Shown one piece after another: positions 43,593 to 52,239 of a stretch of DNA of 64,000 nt. The notes under the pieces are model-generated. The model worked only from the letters and a program-made list of their open reading frames with translations, was not told where the DNA came from and made no database searches. A program made the position numbers and the translations under genes. Origin of the DNA: Pseudomonadales bacterium (GTDB taxonomy: Bacteria; Pseudomonadota; Gammaproteobacteria; Pseudomonadales; UBA7434). The stretch covers positions 129,306-193,305 of the forward strand of contig JAOIUY010000001.1 in NCBI GenBank assembly GCA_028223755.1. The letters run 5' to 3'. Numbering within the stretch: position 1 is the first letter of the stretch; the number at the start of each line of letters is the position of its first letter.

Positions 43593-44332
43593 CAATTGGC
43601 CTCCCCGTGATATTCAGGTGCAGATGATTGCTTCTGAAAATACATGACAACACTTTTACCCATTAATGGGTTTAATAGCTTATCTAACGTCTGTGTTAAC
43701 CATGGCTTTTTCATTAGGTCCCAAACTAATAATTTATGATACGCAGCAATTAGTTTAGATTGCTCTTGCTTACGCCAAAACAAACACTTTAACCACCAGT
43801 ATGGAACATGCAAAGCATGCGCCCAATGGCCACGATAATAATCAAAGCCTTGTTTTTCAATATCGTTACGTAGCGATCGCGCATTAAAAATTCGAATATG
43901 CCCGCCTTCAACTTCATGATATTCACGACTCAAGGCCCAGCAAATACGCTCTGGCCATGCACGCGGCACACTCGCAGCAAAAATACCCTCAGGTTTTAAG
44001 ACGCGAGTAATTTCATCTAAAACCGATAAATAATCAGGAATATGTTCAAGTACTTCTGAACAAATAATCGCATCAAAACTATTATCTGAAAATGGCAAAG
44101 CTAGCGCGTTAGATGCCGATAAAGAAAAACTTTTCTTTTCATTGTCAGGTTCAGAAAAACCCATAAATCTATCGGCACTGATTTTTAAATCATCAAAACT
44201 TAAATCAACACCGACGGCATCAACTTCATAGGCCATATAAGCAGAGATAACATGCCGCCCTTCGCCACAGCCAAGGTCTAAGACCTTATCACCTTTTGAT
44301 AAAGACATATGTTCGAAATTAATGGTTAGCAC
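43592..44332 (-). CDS. Class I SAM-dependent methyltransferase (Methyltransf_11-like)
   Basis: Motif I DLGCGEGRHVISAYMA, motif II FDAIICSEVLEHIPDYLSVLDE and motif III LKPEGIFAASVPRAWPERICW are clear, the pattern of UbiE/Methyltransf_11-type enzymes. I take the GTG at 44330-44332 as start: GAGG lies six bases upstream, and a longer frame to 44368 would overlap the glycosyltransferase by 50 bases without a better signal. With GTG the overlap is about 14 bases. Middle gene of the cassette; substrate unknown. Confidence 0.82.
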   Translation of the reverse strand: MLTINFEHMSLSKGDKVLDLGCGEGRHVISAYMAYEVDAVGVDLSFDDLKISADRFMGFSEPDNEKKSFSLSASNALALPFSDNSFDAIICSEVLEHIPDYLSVLDEITRVLKPEGIFAASVPRAWPERICWALSREYHEVEGGHIRIFNARSLRNDIEKQGFDYYRGHWAHALHVPYWWLKCLFWRKQEQSKLIAAYHKLLVWDLMKKPWLTQTLDKLLNPLMGKSVVMYFQKQSSAPEYHGEAN

Positions 44333-45845
44333 TGATACCTCGTTCCTCGCTAAAGGCGACTGACTCAATCAGTTGCTCCTGTGACATTAACCCCTTATCA
44401 GAGCTATTATCTAGACTACTAACAACGCCGCCATCAAGAATTTGATAATAAAGTGCTGTTAATTCTTTTGCGGCTAAAGTCCAAGAGAATTTTTCTTCGA
44501 TGCGCTTTCTCGCTAGCTTTCCATAACGCTTTCTTTCTGCTGCATTAAGCAATAGATTTTCGATCGCTGCAGCCATAGCTTGCGGGTTTTTTATTGGTAC
44601 AGTAATACCCGCATCACCAACGACCTCCGGCAAAGCACCACCGTCAGTTGAAACTAATGGTAAGCCACAAGCCATCGCCTCACCCGCCGGCAAGCCAAAA
44701 CCTTCATAGACAGATGGAACAATCGCAATACTGGATTCTGCATAATACTGAACTAACGCCTCAGTACTAACGCCATGAACAAACTCAATATGCTTTGTCA
44801 AATTAAGCTGCTTAATTAATCGTTCAGTTTCACCTTTTTCCTGCGGCTTACTGACTAATAATAAACTGATCTGCGGAAATTCTTGAACGAGCTGTGAAAG
44901 CGCCAATAATAAATAGCGTAAACCTTTTAATGGTTGATCGGCAGAGGCAATGGCCATAATTTGCCATGGATCACGCTTAACCTCGCGCATAGGCTTAAAC
45001 ACATCAGTATCAATACCGTTATAAACCAAATGGATTTTATCCGCATCAAGTGAAAAGGCTTCTGCAATATCCTGCGTTGATTGCTTTGATACCGTCACGA
45101 CATGCTCTAATTTTGCAGCCACTTTCTTTTGCATCCCTAAAAAAGCATACCAGCGTCGAATAAATAATCGCGCCCAGCGATCATCGCTATTATTTAGCGC
45201 AATATCTAAATCGCTCGTAATGGGATGATGAATCGTGGTGAGCAAATTAAAACCTTTTTTCTGAAGTTTTAACATCGCCCAACCAAGGCATTGGTTATCG
45301 TGGATGATGTCGTAGTCACTGCGATGCGCCATCAGGTATTTATAAAGACGGCGACTAAAGCAATACGGTTCGGCAAAACCACCCGTCAGCTTACTTGTCC
45401 ACTCAATAATATTACTTAACGAAGTAAGATGATGTGGCCGTAATGAGCGCAGGCCATGATTAAATAAATCTAACCCTGGAAGCTTAATAAGATTAACGCG
45501 GGGGTCGACCTCAGGATAAGGCTGGCCCGAAATAACATCGACCTGATGCCCTGCCTCGACTAAAGCCTTACTGAGGTATTTAATATAAATACCTTGCCCA
45601 CCACCAAAAGGAGCGCTGCGATAACCAGCAATACAAATTCGCAACGGGCGAGCTATCGATCCTAACGATTTTGTTTTGGATTGAGTTTTTATTGCAGTGC
45701 TATTATTAATAGCGGCATTAGGAATAAGCTCATCATCGAAAAGCGAAAGCTGTTGCTCATGGACAACTATATCAGCAAGACTAATCGGTTTAACACTGGG
45801 TGCTGGTCGTTTCTGAGTAACTGTATTTTTATTTGATTGACTCAT
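44319..45845 (-). CDS. GT4 glycosyltransferase with an N-terminal extension
   Basis: The GT-B fold is clear: the N-terminal lobe begins RICIAGYRSAPFGGGQGIYI, and the C-terminal GT4 signature is the E-x7-E motif in EGFGLPAGEAMACGLPLVS with DGGALPEVV after it. About 65 residues precede the domain (including SLADIVVHEQQLSLFDDELIP), Ser/Gln-rich and acidic, absent from most GT4 enzymes. The start is the ATG at 45843-45845 with GGA about seven bases upstream; a TTG at 45860 would add five residues. First gene of the minus-strand cassette, with a promoter candidate in the gap upstream. Donor and acceptor are unknown. Confidence 0.85.
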   Translation of the reverse strand: MSQSNKNTVTQKRPAPSVKPISLADIVVHEQQLSLFDDELIPNAAINNSTAIKTQSKTKSLGSIARPLRICIAGYRSAPFGGGQGIYIKYLSKALVEAGHQVDVISGQPYPEVDPRVNLIKLPGLDLFNHGLRSLRPHHLTSLSNIIEWTSKLTGGFAEPYCFSRRLYKYLMAHRSDYDIIHDNQCLGWAMLKLQKKGFNLLTTIHHPITSDLDIALNNSDDRWARLFIRRWYAFLGMQKKVAAKLEHVVTVSKQSTQDIAEAFSLDADKIHLVYNGIDTDVFKPMREVKRDPWQIMAIASADQPLKGLRYLLLALSQLVQEFPQISLLLVSKPQEKGETERLIKQLNLTKHIEFVHGVSTEALVQYYAESSIAIVPSVYEGFGLPAGEAMACGLPLVSTDGGALPEVVGDAGITVPIKNPQAMAAAIENLLLNAAERKRYGKLARKRIEEKFSWTLAAKELTALYYQILDGGVVSSLDNSSDKGLMSQEQLIESVAFSEERGISANH

Positions 45846-45860
45846 TTTATCCGTTATCAA

Positions 45861-46358
45861 TTAGGTCTGATGTATATCTTAACCCTGCAAGTAGGTATTC
45901 GATCAACCGATAACCAAAGCAGGGATAAAGAACTATAATGAAAAACGAGCCTATCTTATAACAATCACTGTTTTGACAACAGCGGTTTCCTCAGCCAGAA
46001 ACTTTCAATATACGAATTTAATGCCTTCCTACAGCCTAAATCAAAACTCTGTTTTAAATGACCATTGCGGTGCTGAATTTTTGTTAATGGTGGCTAATAC
46101 GACAATACTGACCATAACAAGAAAAATGTGACTTTTATAGAAGTGTCCACTTACTAGTAATACCTTCCGGTAAGTATTGGTTACGAGAAATATAATTAGA
46201 TTACTTTGAAGTGATTAATATTGGAGAAATAAAATTTGCGGGTATTGATCAGCTTATTAATATCCAAGAGGAGTTTTAATAATTAAATGCCTAATAAGCG
46301 CGAAGTCAATAAGCCCGATATCACTAGTAATCGGCTTCTAATATTCTACGAATATAAC
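45861..46358. other. 498-base intergenic region between the GT cassette and msbA
   Basis: No gene recognised. On the minus strand TTGTCA (45974-45979), a 15-base spacer and TAAGAT (45953-45958) could be the promoter of the glycosyltransferase cassette. Just after msbA an imperfect stem (AAGCCGAT pairing with ATCGGGCTT, about 46311-46337) might be a terminator. A near-palindrome (AATACCTTCC with GGTAAGTATT) lies near 46161-46180. A 26-codon plus-strand frame ending at 46279 (...FAGIDQLINIQEEF) resembles nothing I recognise. A decayed gene or old insertion is possible but not shown. Confidence 0.4.
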
Positions 46359-48122
46359 TTACTCAGAAAAATCGCGCTGTACCATTTTCGCATACAGTCC
46401 ATTGTTGGACATAAGATCAGCATGAGCACCCTGCTCAACTATCTGTCCTTCATCTAAAACAATAATATTATCAGCATGTTCAACCGTTGATAGGCGATGC
46501 GCAATAACAATGGTTGTCCTACCCTGCATCACTTTCTCTAAAGCATCCTGCACCTTGACCTCAGACTCATTATCAAGCGCAGAAGTCGCCTCATCAAGAA
46601 TTAAAACTTTTGCATCACGAAGAATGGCTCGCGCTATCGCTAAACGCTGACGCTGACCACCAGAAAGCATGACACCGTTTTCACCGACAAGTGTTTCGTA
46701 GCCATCACTCATCTCGCGAATAAATTCATCCGCATTAGCTGCCTTCGCTGCTGCCTCAATGGCTGCTTGAGAAGCTCCCTCAACACCATAAGCAATATTG
46801 GCAAGAATCGTGTCATTAAATAAAGTTACCTGCTGAGATACAGTGGCTATGTTCCGCCTCAAAAACCCCAGCCTGTACTGATCAACCGCCACCGAATCTA
46901 AAGTAATCTCGCCCTCATTCAACTCATAAAATCGTGGAATCAAATTCACCAATGTAGATTTACCACCACCTGAGCGACCAACAACAGCAAGCGTTTGACC
47001 GGCGCCAACCTCAAAACTGAGATTTTTCAAAATGGCTTTATCACTGCCACCATAGGAAAAACTAATTTGTTTAAAAGAAAGATTGCCTTTTAATTTAACA
47101 TTTTCAATTGTACCGGTATCGATTTCTTTATCGTAATCAATATGCTTAAACACTTCCTCTGCGGCGACAACTGCTTGCAATAACTGTGGGTGAACTGAAC
47201 TGAGGCTTCTAATCGGCTTAGGTAGTAAACCTGCAGCTGTCACATAGGCGATAAGCTCCGCCGCTTCCATTGTGCCGCGTGACAATAAAACGATGTACAT
47301 GACTAAGGCCATCGCCATAACAACTAACATTTGCATTAGGGGAGTATAAATTGCGCTTACTTTTGCAAGCCTCAAAGTCACTTTTTTTGTCACCTCACTT
47401 ACATTAACAAATTTATTTTTTGCTATCGCCTCTCCAACCGAAGATTTAATAAGTCTGATCCCTGAAAAAACTTCTGCCGATACATGGTTAAGCTCACCAA
47501 CTGATGACTGAATGCCGCGACCAAATCGTTTAATTTTTTTCCCTATCCATTGAATAGATAATGCTAGCGGAGGTCCCAGCAAAAAAAACACTAAGGTGAG
47601 TTGAGCATTTTGATAAAACAAATAAGCAAACAAAGCAATAACCGTTAAGCCTTCCCGGGCTATGGTCGTCAAAGACTGAGTCGTCGCATTAGTCATTATG
47701 TTAGTGTTATAGGTAAAAAGTGAAACTAAACGACCGCTTTTATTTTCATCAAAAAAACTGACCGGCAGAGCAATTAAATTACCAAACAACTGACAACGAA
47801 CAGAGTGCACAACGTTGGCACTCGCTTTACTCATATAGTAGGTACCCAAATAACTTCCAATACCACGCAGCAACGCGATAAAAATACAAGCACTTGGAAT
47901 TAAATAGAGTCCATCAACATATTCACCATCAAGCGCACGCACAAAAGCTTCCATCAGCATTGCAAAGCCAGGCTGAGAAACGGCAAACAAACTAAAACCC
48001 AAAAACGCAATTAACAAATGACCACTAAAAGGTTTGAGGTATCTAAATATACGGCGATAGGTGTCGACAAAGTCGATATTATCACCATCGGGTACGGATG
48101 AATTGTTTAATGTATTTTGCAA
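46359..48122 (-). CDS. msbA: Lipid A / lipopolysaccharide flippase MsbA (ABC exporter)
   Basis: Six transmembrane helices fused to a nucleotide-binding domain. Walker A is VGRSGGGKSTLVNLIPRFY, the signature MLSGGQRQRLAIARAIL and Walker B VLILDEATSALD. Length 587 and its place beside glycosyltransferase genes and lpxL fit MsbA, which flips core-lipid A across the inner membrane. The only nearby start is the TTG at 48120-48122; no ATG lies close and the Shine-Dalgarno is weak, so the start should be checked. Confidence 0.92.
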   Translation of the reverse strand: MQNTLNNSSVPDGDNIDFVDTYRRIFRYLKPFSGHLLIAFLGFSLFAVSQPGFAMLMEAFVRALDGEYVDGLYLIPSACIFIALLRGIGSYLGTYYMSKASANVVHSVRCQLFGNLIALPVSFFDENKSGRLVSLFTYNTNIMTNATTQSLTTIAREGLTVIALFAYLFYQNAQLTLVFFLLGPPLALSIQWIGKKIKRFGRGIQSSVGELNHVSAEVFSGIRLIKSSVGEAIAKNKFVNVSEVTKKVTLRLAKVSAIYTPLMQMLVVMAMALVMYIVLLSRGTMEAAELIAYVTAAGLLPKPIRSLSSVHPQLLQAVVAAEEVFKHIDYDKEIDTGTIENVKLKGNLSFKQISFSYGGSDKAILKNLSFEVGAGQTLAVVGRSGGGKSTLVNLIPRFYELNEGEITLDSVAVDQYRLGFLRRNIATVSQQVTLFNDTILANIAYGVEGASQAAIEAAAKAANADEFIREMSDGYETLVGENGVMLSGGQRQRLAIARAILRDAKVLILDEATSALDNESEVKVQDALEKVMQGRTTIVIAHRLSTVEHADNIIVLDEGQIVEQGAHADLMSNNGLYAKMVQRDFSE

Positions 48123-48258
48123 AGCTCAACCAAATATTTATTTAAATCAGAAACTTAATTTTAAAGCATCAATTAGACAATTATTATGTAAATTAAAGGA
48201 AATAGTGGCTAAAGTTTAGAAAGGGGTTGCTAGCACCACCTTATAAGGGCCAACTAAA

Positions 48259-49059
48259 TCAATTACTAAGATCAAATTTTGACTTTTTTATCGCAATCTC
48301 TTTTCTTTCAGCCAAACAGAAAAAAGCCCTCATTTGAATAATTCCAAGCTTGAATTGGGCAATTAATCGGCGCCACTTAAAGATGCTTTTATATTTTGAT
48401 CCGATAACATCTTGCTGAAAACGTGTTTTCGCTAGTGAAGATGTCGTTTGATAAGGAGATTTAATTTGATAGTGATCGCAGCAATCAAGCTGTATCGCTC
48501 CGGCACAATCCAGCTGCCAAGCACTGCCCAACTTTGTACGACATATCTGCGCATCAGCTAAAGCCATTCCAGACCGCTGCTCTTTATCTAATAATCGTTG
48601 CGCAGCCTCCGGCCATAAAATATAGGCCGCCGCTCCCGTGCCACCATAATATAATTGCTTTAATTGATAACCAAAGAACGCTCTTTCGATTTTTTTTGAG
48701 ATAATTTTTTTTCGACATCGCGTTTCAAGATTAATATAGCTTACCTTGAGCTTTTCAAATGCACTCAGCAATTGTGGTAAGTCATCACATAAGTAAGCAT
48801 CATCTTCTAAAATTAACGCGGGTTCGTTGTCACTTATTACACGCTGCCATAAAGATTTATGACTCAAATAACAACTCACCTCAGCTCGACTTAACGGGCG
48901 CTCCCAATCAAATGCGACTTTTTGATAATAGTCATCAGGCACATCTGCAATAGAAACCGCATCCACTCTTGAAAATGCTAGCCCTAGTCGAGAAAATTGC
49001 TTTTCTTGAAATGCCGCGCGCTCGATCTGAGCTGGCAAATTAATAATATAAATATTCAC
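48259..49059 (-). CDS. Family 25 glycosyltransferase (LPS biosynthesis type)
   Basis: The opening MNIYIINLPAQIERAAFQEKQ, the motif LSRAEVSCYLSHKSLW and the ALILEDDAYLCDDLP metal-binding EDD place it in GT25, which adds galactose or other sugars to lipooligosaccharide. The start is the GTG at 49057-49059, which comes directly after the stop codon of the upstream gene; the two are translated in tandem. It is preceded by an unrecognised protein and followed by msbA. Confidence 0.87.
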   Translation of the reverse strand: MNIYIINLPAQIERAAFQEKQFSRLGLAFSRVDAVSIADVPDDYYQKVAFDWERPLSRAEVSCYLSHKSLWQRVISDNEPALILEDDAYLCDDLPQLLSAFEKLKVSYINLETRCRKKIISKKIERAFFGYQLKQLYYGGTGAAAYILWPEAAQRLLDKEQRSGMALADAQICRTKLGSAWQLDCAGAIQLDCCDHYQIKSPYQTTSSLAKTRFQQDVIGSKYKSIFKWRRLIAQFKLGIIQMRAFFCLAERKEIAIKKSKFDLSN

Positions 49060-49809
49060 TTACCACCACTCAGTACGGCTACGCTGATGACAATTACGAA
49101 ATCGCTGATAGATACTCTCATTTTCTTGTAGCCGCGAAAAAATGACTTTGAATATTTTTGCAGTAACCAGCAACTCACCCTGACCCAAAACAAAGTCATC
49201 GAGCCGCCACCGAAAATTTCTTAATGTATCATCAGTGCCAACAGCAAAAGCGGATGTCCCATCCCATAATGGAAATCGGTTATTCTGTAAATCAAATGCC
49301 TGAATGTTTTCTTGGTTAACGCCCTCACCATTTGTGATCAAACGTTCGGTTTCACATAACTTAACCGTATTAACCAATGAAGTGATTGCTAATGCACAGG
49401 CTCTCTCAGTTGCGTTATCACTGTAATCCGCATAAGTATCTGCAACCGCAACTAACCATCGTGTGTTTAATTGCTCTAATAAAAATTCCTCAAACATAGC
49501 CCACAATGACTCAAGCTTAGAAAAATTTTCTTTGCTATCAACCTCTCGTCGAATCAATACTAATAGTGAGGCGTGGTAATGACATAGTTCTGACTGACCG
49601 ACAAATTCTTTTTTTAAATTTTCTATATGCTCTTCAATGCTGACTTCAGAGCCATGCGTGTACTGTAAATCCTCTTTATCAATGATGGTGTTTTTTAATG
49701 ATAGTAAATCTTTATCATTCATATTTATCACCACTTTCTCTGCGCCAAATCGACGCTTGTGACGAGAAAACGAAAACCATTTTTCGAATTTGGTTTTTTT
49801 TCTTTGCAT
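49060..49809 (-). CDS. Unrecognised protein in the LPS cluster
   Basis: I do not recognise this family. It has about 249 residues, with an N-terminal basic segment (RKKTKFEKWFSFSRHKRRFG), no signal peptide or transmembrane helix, a mostly helical middle (LESLWAMFEEFLLEQLN) and conserved-looking tryptophans at the end. The stop codon directly abuts the GTG of the GT25 gene. The start ATG at 49807-49809 has no strong Shine-Dalgarno; a TTG frame to 49827 adds six residues. Context suggests LPS core or lipid A assembly; a regulator or partner of the glycosyltransferase is one option. It is divergent from the LpcC-like gene. Confidence 0.65.
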   Translation of the reverse strand: MQRKKTKFEKWFSFSRHKRRFGAEKVVINMNDKDLLSLKNTIIDKEDLQYTHGSEVSIEEHIENLKKEFVGQSELCHYHASLLVLIRREVDSKENFSKLESLWAMFEEFLLEQLNTRWLVAVADTYADYSDNATERACALAITSLVNTVKLCETERLITNGEGVNQENIQAFDLQNNRFPLWDGTSAFAVGTDDTLRNFRWRLDDFVLGQGELLVTAKIFKVIFSRLQENESIYQRFRNCHQRSRTEWW

Positions 49810-50033
49810 AAAAAAGTAGCCCAACAACTTGTTGCTTTATTCTAGGTTTAAACGCCGACTAGCATTGCTGCCCATTCTAACATAAAGCTTATAGCCTCTA
49901 CTTCTGGAATAGCCAATAATGAACGCAATCCATAAGGCCTTAATCACATTTTCATCATTTCCTATCTCGCCTTTTTTTTGAGACACTGCCTCTAACTTTT
50001 ATCACCCTATTTATTTTGAAGCTTTAGCTACCT

Positions 50034-51101
50034 ATGCCACTGACTAACCCTATCGCCAAGACCGAATTGATTTTAGGCAATTCAAATAAACGGTTCTCTG
50101 GTGTGACATCAACCATGCTGCAAGTACTCAGTCGCCAATGGTCACTTTTGCCCGTCGCAGTATTGGGTGATCATTTTTTACCCAAACAGGCCACAGCTAT
50201 TAGCTTTTTATCGCTTGCCAAATATGGTCGCTCACCATTAACTGATGGCCGTTTTCGTATCTTTCATGCTCGCCGTAATAACGAAATGATCCAGGCGCTT
50301 ATTCTAAAAACGCTTTTTCGTGTCAAGATTAAAATCGTTTTTACATCAACCGCTCAGCGCCACCACACAGGCTTTACCCGCTGGCTGATAAAGCAAATGG
50401 ATGGCATTATTTCAACCTGCGATGCCGCTGCTGGCTATCTTGAGGGCCCTGCCGACATTATTATTCCGCATGGTATTGATACCAATATTTATTACCCATC
50501 ACATAATAAAGACGAGAGCTGGGCGAAATTAGGCTTGCCCGGCAAATATGGTATTGGTATTTTTGGCCGTGTTCGCGAACAAAAAGGCTTAGATCGCTTA
50601 ATTGATGCCGCACTGCCACTACTCAAAAAATATCCTGACTTTACCATTGTCATTACCGGCCAAGTGCAAAATAAAGATCAGGCTTATTTCGATGAACAGC
50701 TGAAAAAAGTTAAACAGGCAGGACTGCAGCAGCAAGTCGTCTATTTAGGCGAACTCCCGTTTGCACAAATCCCAGCTTTGGTTCGCTCTATGTCTATTGT
50801 CACTGCGTTAAGCCGCAACGAAGGCTTTGGGCTTACGGTGCTAGAAGCAATGGCTAGCGGCGTTGCCGTTCTTACTAGCGATGCCGGTGCCTGGCCAGAA
50901 GTTGTTCGCAACGGCATTGATGGCCATACCGTTAGCAGTAATAATAATCAGGTTTTATCAGACACACTGGCAAAAATGTTAGAATCTCCAGAGACCCTTC
51001 ACACTATGGGCGCTCAAGGTAGGCAACGAATTGAACAACATTACACAATAGAGCGCGAAGCCGAGAGCCTTGTTAATTATTTTAAAACGCTGAACCAATA
51101 A
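50034..51101 (+). CDS. GT4 glycosyltransferase, LpcC-like LPS core (mannosyl)transferase
   Basis: The N-terminal segment NSNKRFSGVTSTMLQVLSRQ strongly resembles the KRRLSGVTST motif of LpcC-type mannosyltransferases that add mannose to the inner Kdo of lipid A in alphaproteobacteria. The C-terminal GT4 E-x7-E motif (EGFGLTVLEAMASGVAV) and AGAWPEVV are intact, and RVREQKGLDRLIDA binds the donor phosphate. It is followed 8 bases later by lpxL, so an inner-core role is likely, but the mannose donor is inferred from the LpcC resemblance. Confidence in GT4 is high, in LpcC moderate. Confidence 0.8.
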   Translation: MPLTNPIAKTELILGNSNKRFSGVTSTMLQVLSRQWSLLPVAVLGDHFLPKQATAISFLSLAKYGRSPLTDGRFRIFHARRNNEMIQALILKTLFRVKIKIVFTSTAQRHHTGFTRWLIKQMDGIISTCDAAAGYLEGPADIIIPHGIDTNIYYPSHNKDESWAKLGLPGKYGIGIFGRVREQKGLDRLIDAALPLLKKYPDFTIVITGQVQNKDQAYFDEQLKKVKQAGLQQQVVYLGELPFAQIPALVRSMSIVTALSRNEGFGLTVLEAMASGVAVLTSDAGAWPEVVRNGIDGHTVSSNNNQVLSDTLAKMLESPETLHTMGAQGRQRIEQHYTIEREAESLVNYFKTLNQ

Positions 51102-51109
51102 AGAGACAA

Positions 51110-52030
51110 TTGCGAGCTTTGAAAACCACGATTGACCCATCACTTCTCCACCCAAAATACTGGCTAAGTTGGCTGGCCATACTGCTTTTGCGTATTGTTG
51201 CCATACTCCCTTTTCGGGCCAAGCTTATTGCTGGCCAAGGCTTAGGCTGGCTGGTTTTTCACCTTGTTAAAAAGCGCCGTCATACGGTTCAAACTAATGT
51301 GAGACTTTGCTTTCCTGAATTGAATGCCATACAACAGAAAAAGATGGTGCGTGATATTTTTGCTGCCAACGGCATTGGTTTTTTTGAAATTGCCTGGGCA
51401 TGGTGGGCAAATATAAAAGATATAGAGCAACGTTATGACATCGAAGGGCTTGAGCATATTGAAGCTGCTAAGGCTGATGGCAGTGGCGTATTGTTGGTGG
51501 GTGCTCATTTTGTCCACTTAGATTTATGCGGGTTAATGGCCAACCATAGCTCACCAATGGGTGTGATCTATCGAAAAAATAATAATCCCGTTTTTGAATA
51601 TATTATTACCAAAGGGCGCAATCGTTTTTTTGAAAACGTCATAGAGCGCTCTGATATGCGTAATATCGTTCGTCAATTACGCGACGGCAAATCCATTTGG
51701 TATTCACCTGATCAGGATTTTGGTCGCGATCAAGCCGTATTCGCGCCCTTTTTTGGGATTCAAGCTGCCACTTTGGTTGCCACTTCGCGATTAGCGAAAA
51801 TGGGCCGCTCCAAACCTGTCGGCATTGCGCATTATCGTGACCCCGTAACGCATCGATACCGTATTGTTTTAACGCCCGTCAATGAGGCTTTTCCAACTGG
51901 CGATGACCAAAAAGACGCGACCTTGATTAATGCCATGCTTGAAAAAGCCATTCGTGTGCAGCCAGAGCAATATATGTGGGTGCATCGACGCTTTAAAACC
52001 CGCCCCGAAGGTGAGCCATCGCTTTATTAG
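51110..52030 (+). CDS. lpxL: Lipid A biosynthesis lauroyl (Kdo2-lipid IVA) acyltransferase
   Basis: LpxL/HtrB-family protein: one N-terminal membrane helix (LSWLAILLLRIVAILPF), the H-x4-D catalytic motif in GAHFVHLDL, the conserved YRKNNNPVFEYII and the SIWYSPDQDFG segment that identifies late acyltransferases. Lauroyl versus another acyl chain (LpxL/LpxM/LpxP) cannot be separated. The first in-frame ATG lies about 78 codons in, so a non-ATG start is required; TTG 51110 (with AGAG about five bases upstream) or TTG 51119 both fit. It follows the LpcC-like gene. Confidence 0.88.
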   Translation: MRALKTTIDPSLLHPKYWLSWLAILLLRIVAILPFRAKLIAGQGLGWLVFHLVKKRRHTVQTNVRLCFPELNAIQQKKMVRDIFAANGIGFFEIAWAWWANIKDIEQRYDIEGLEHIEAAKADGSGVLLVGAHFVHLDLCGLMANHSSPMGVIYRKNNNPVFEYIITKGRNRFFENVIERSDMRNIVRQLRDGKSIWYSPDQDFGRDQAVFAPFFGIQAATLVATSRLAKMGRSKPVGIAHYRDPVTHRYRIVLTPVNEAFPTGDDQKDATLINAMLEKAIRVQPEQYMWVHRRFKTRPEGEPSLY

Positions 52031-52195
52031 CGCGCAATATCTGTTATATCCTGCCATTTCTGGGGATGGGCAATGCCAATAATCTCCAATATAATCAAAA
52101 CCTATCTAGTTGATGATCAACCATCGACTTAACAATAATCTCTGTAAAGCAGTATTGTCTCTTTGTGATACGTTTTTCCAGTGCAAGCACAGAAT

Positions 52196-52214
52196 CGACA
52201 AACCGAGTTTGTCG
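52196..52214 (+). promoter_or_regulatory. Perfect palindrome upstream of ilvE
   Basis: CGACAAAC (52196-52203) and GTTTGTCG (52207-52214) are perfect inverted repeats around CGA. It lies 26 bases before the ilvE ATG, immediately upstream of a TATATA sequence that could be a -10 box. Arrangement fits an operator or a leader hairpin; neither is proved. Confidence 0.45.
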
Positions 52215-52239
52215 TATATAGGGTTTTAGGATCAAATAA

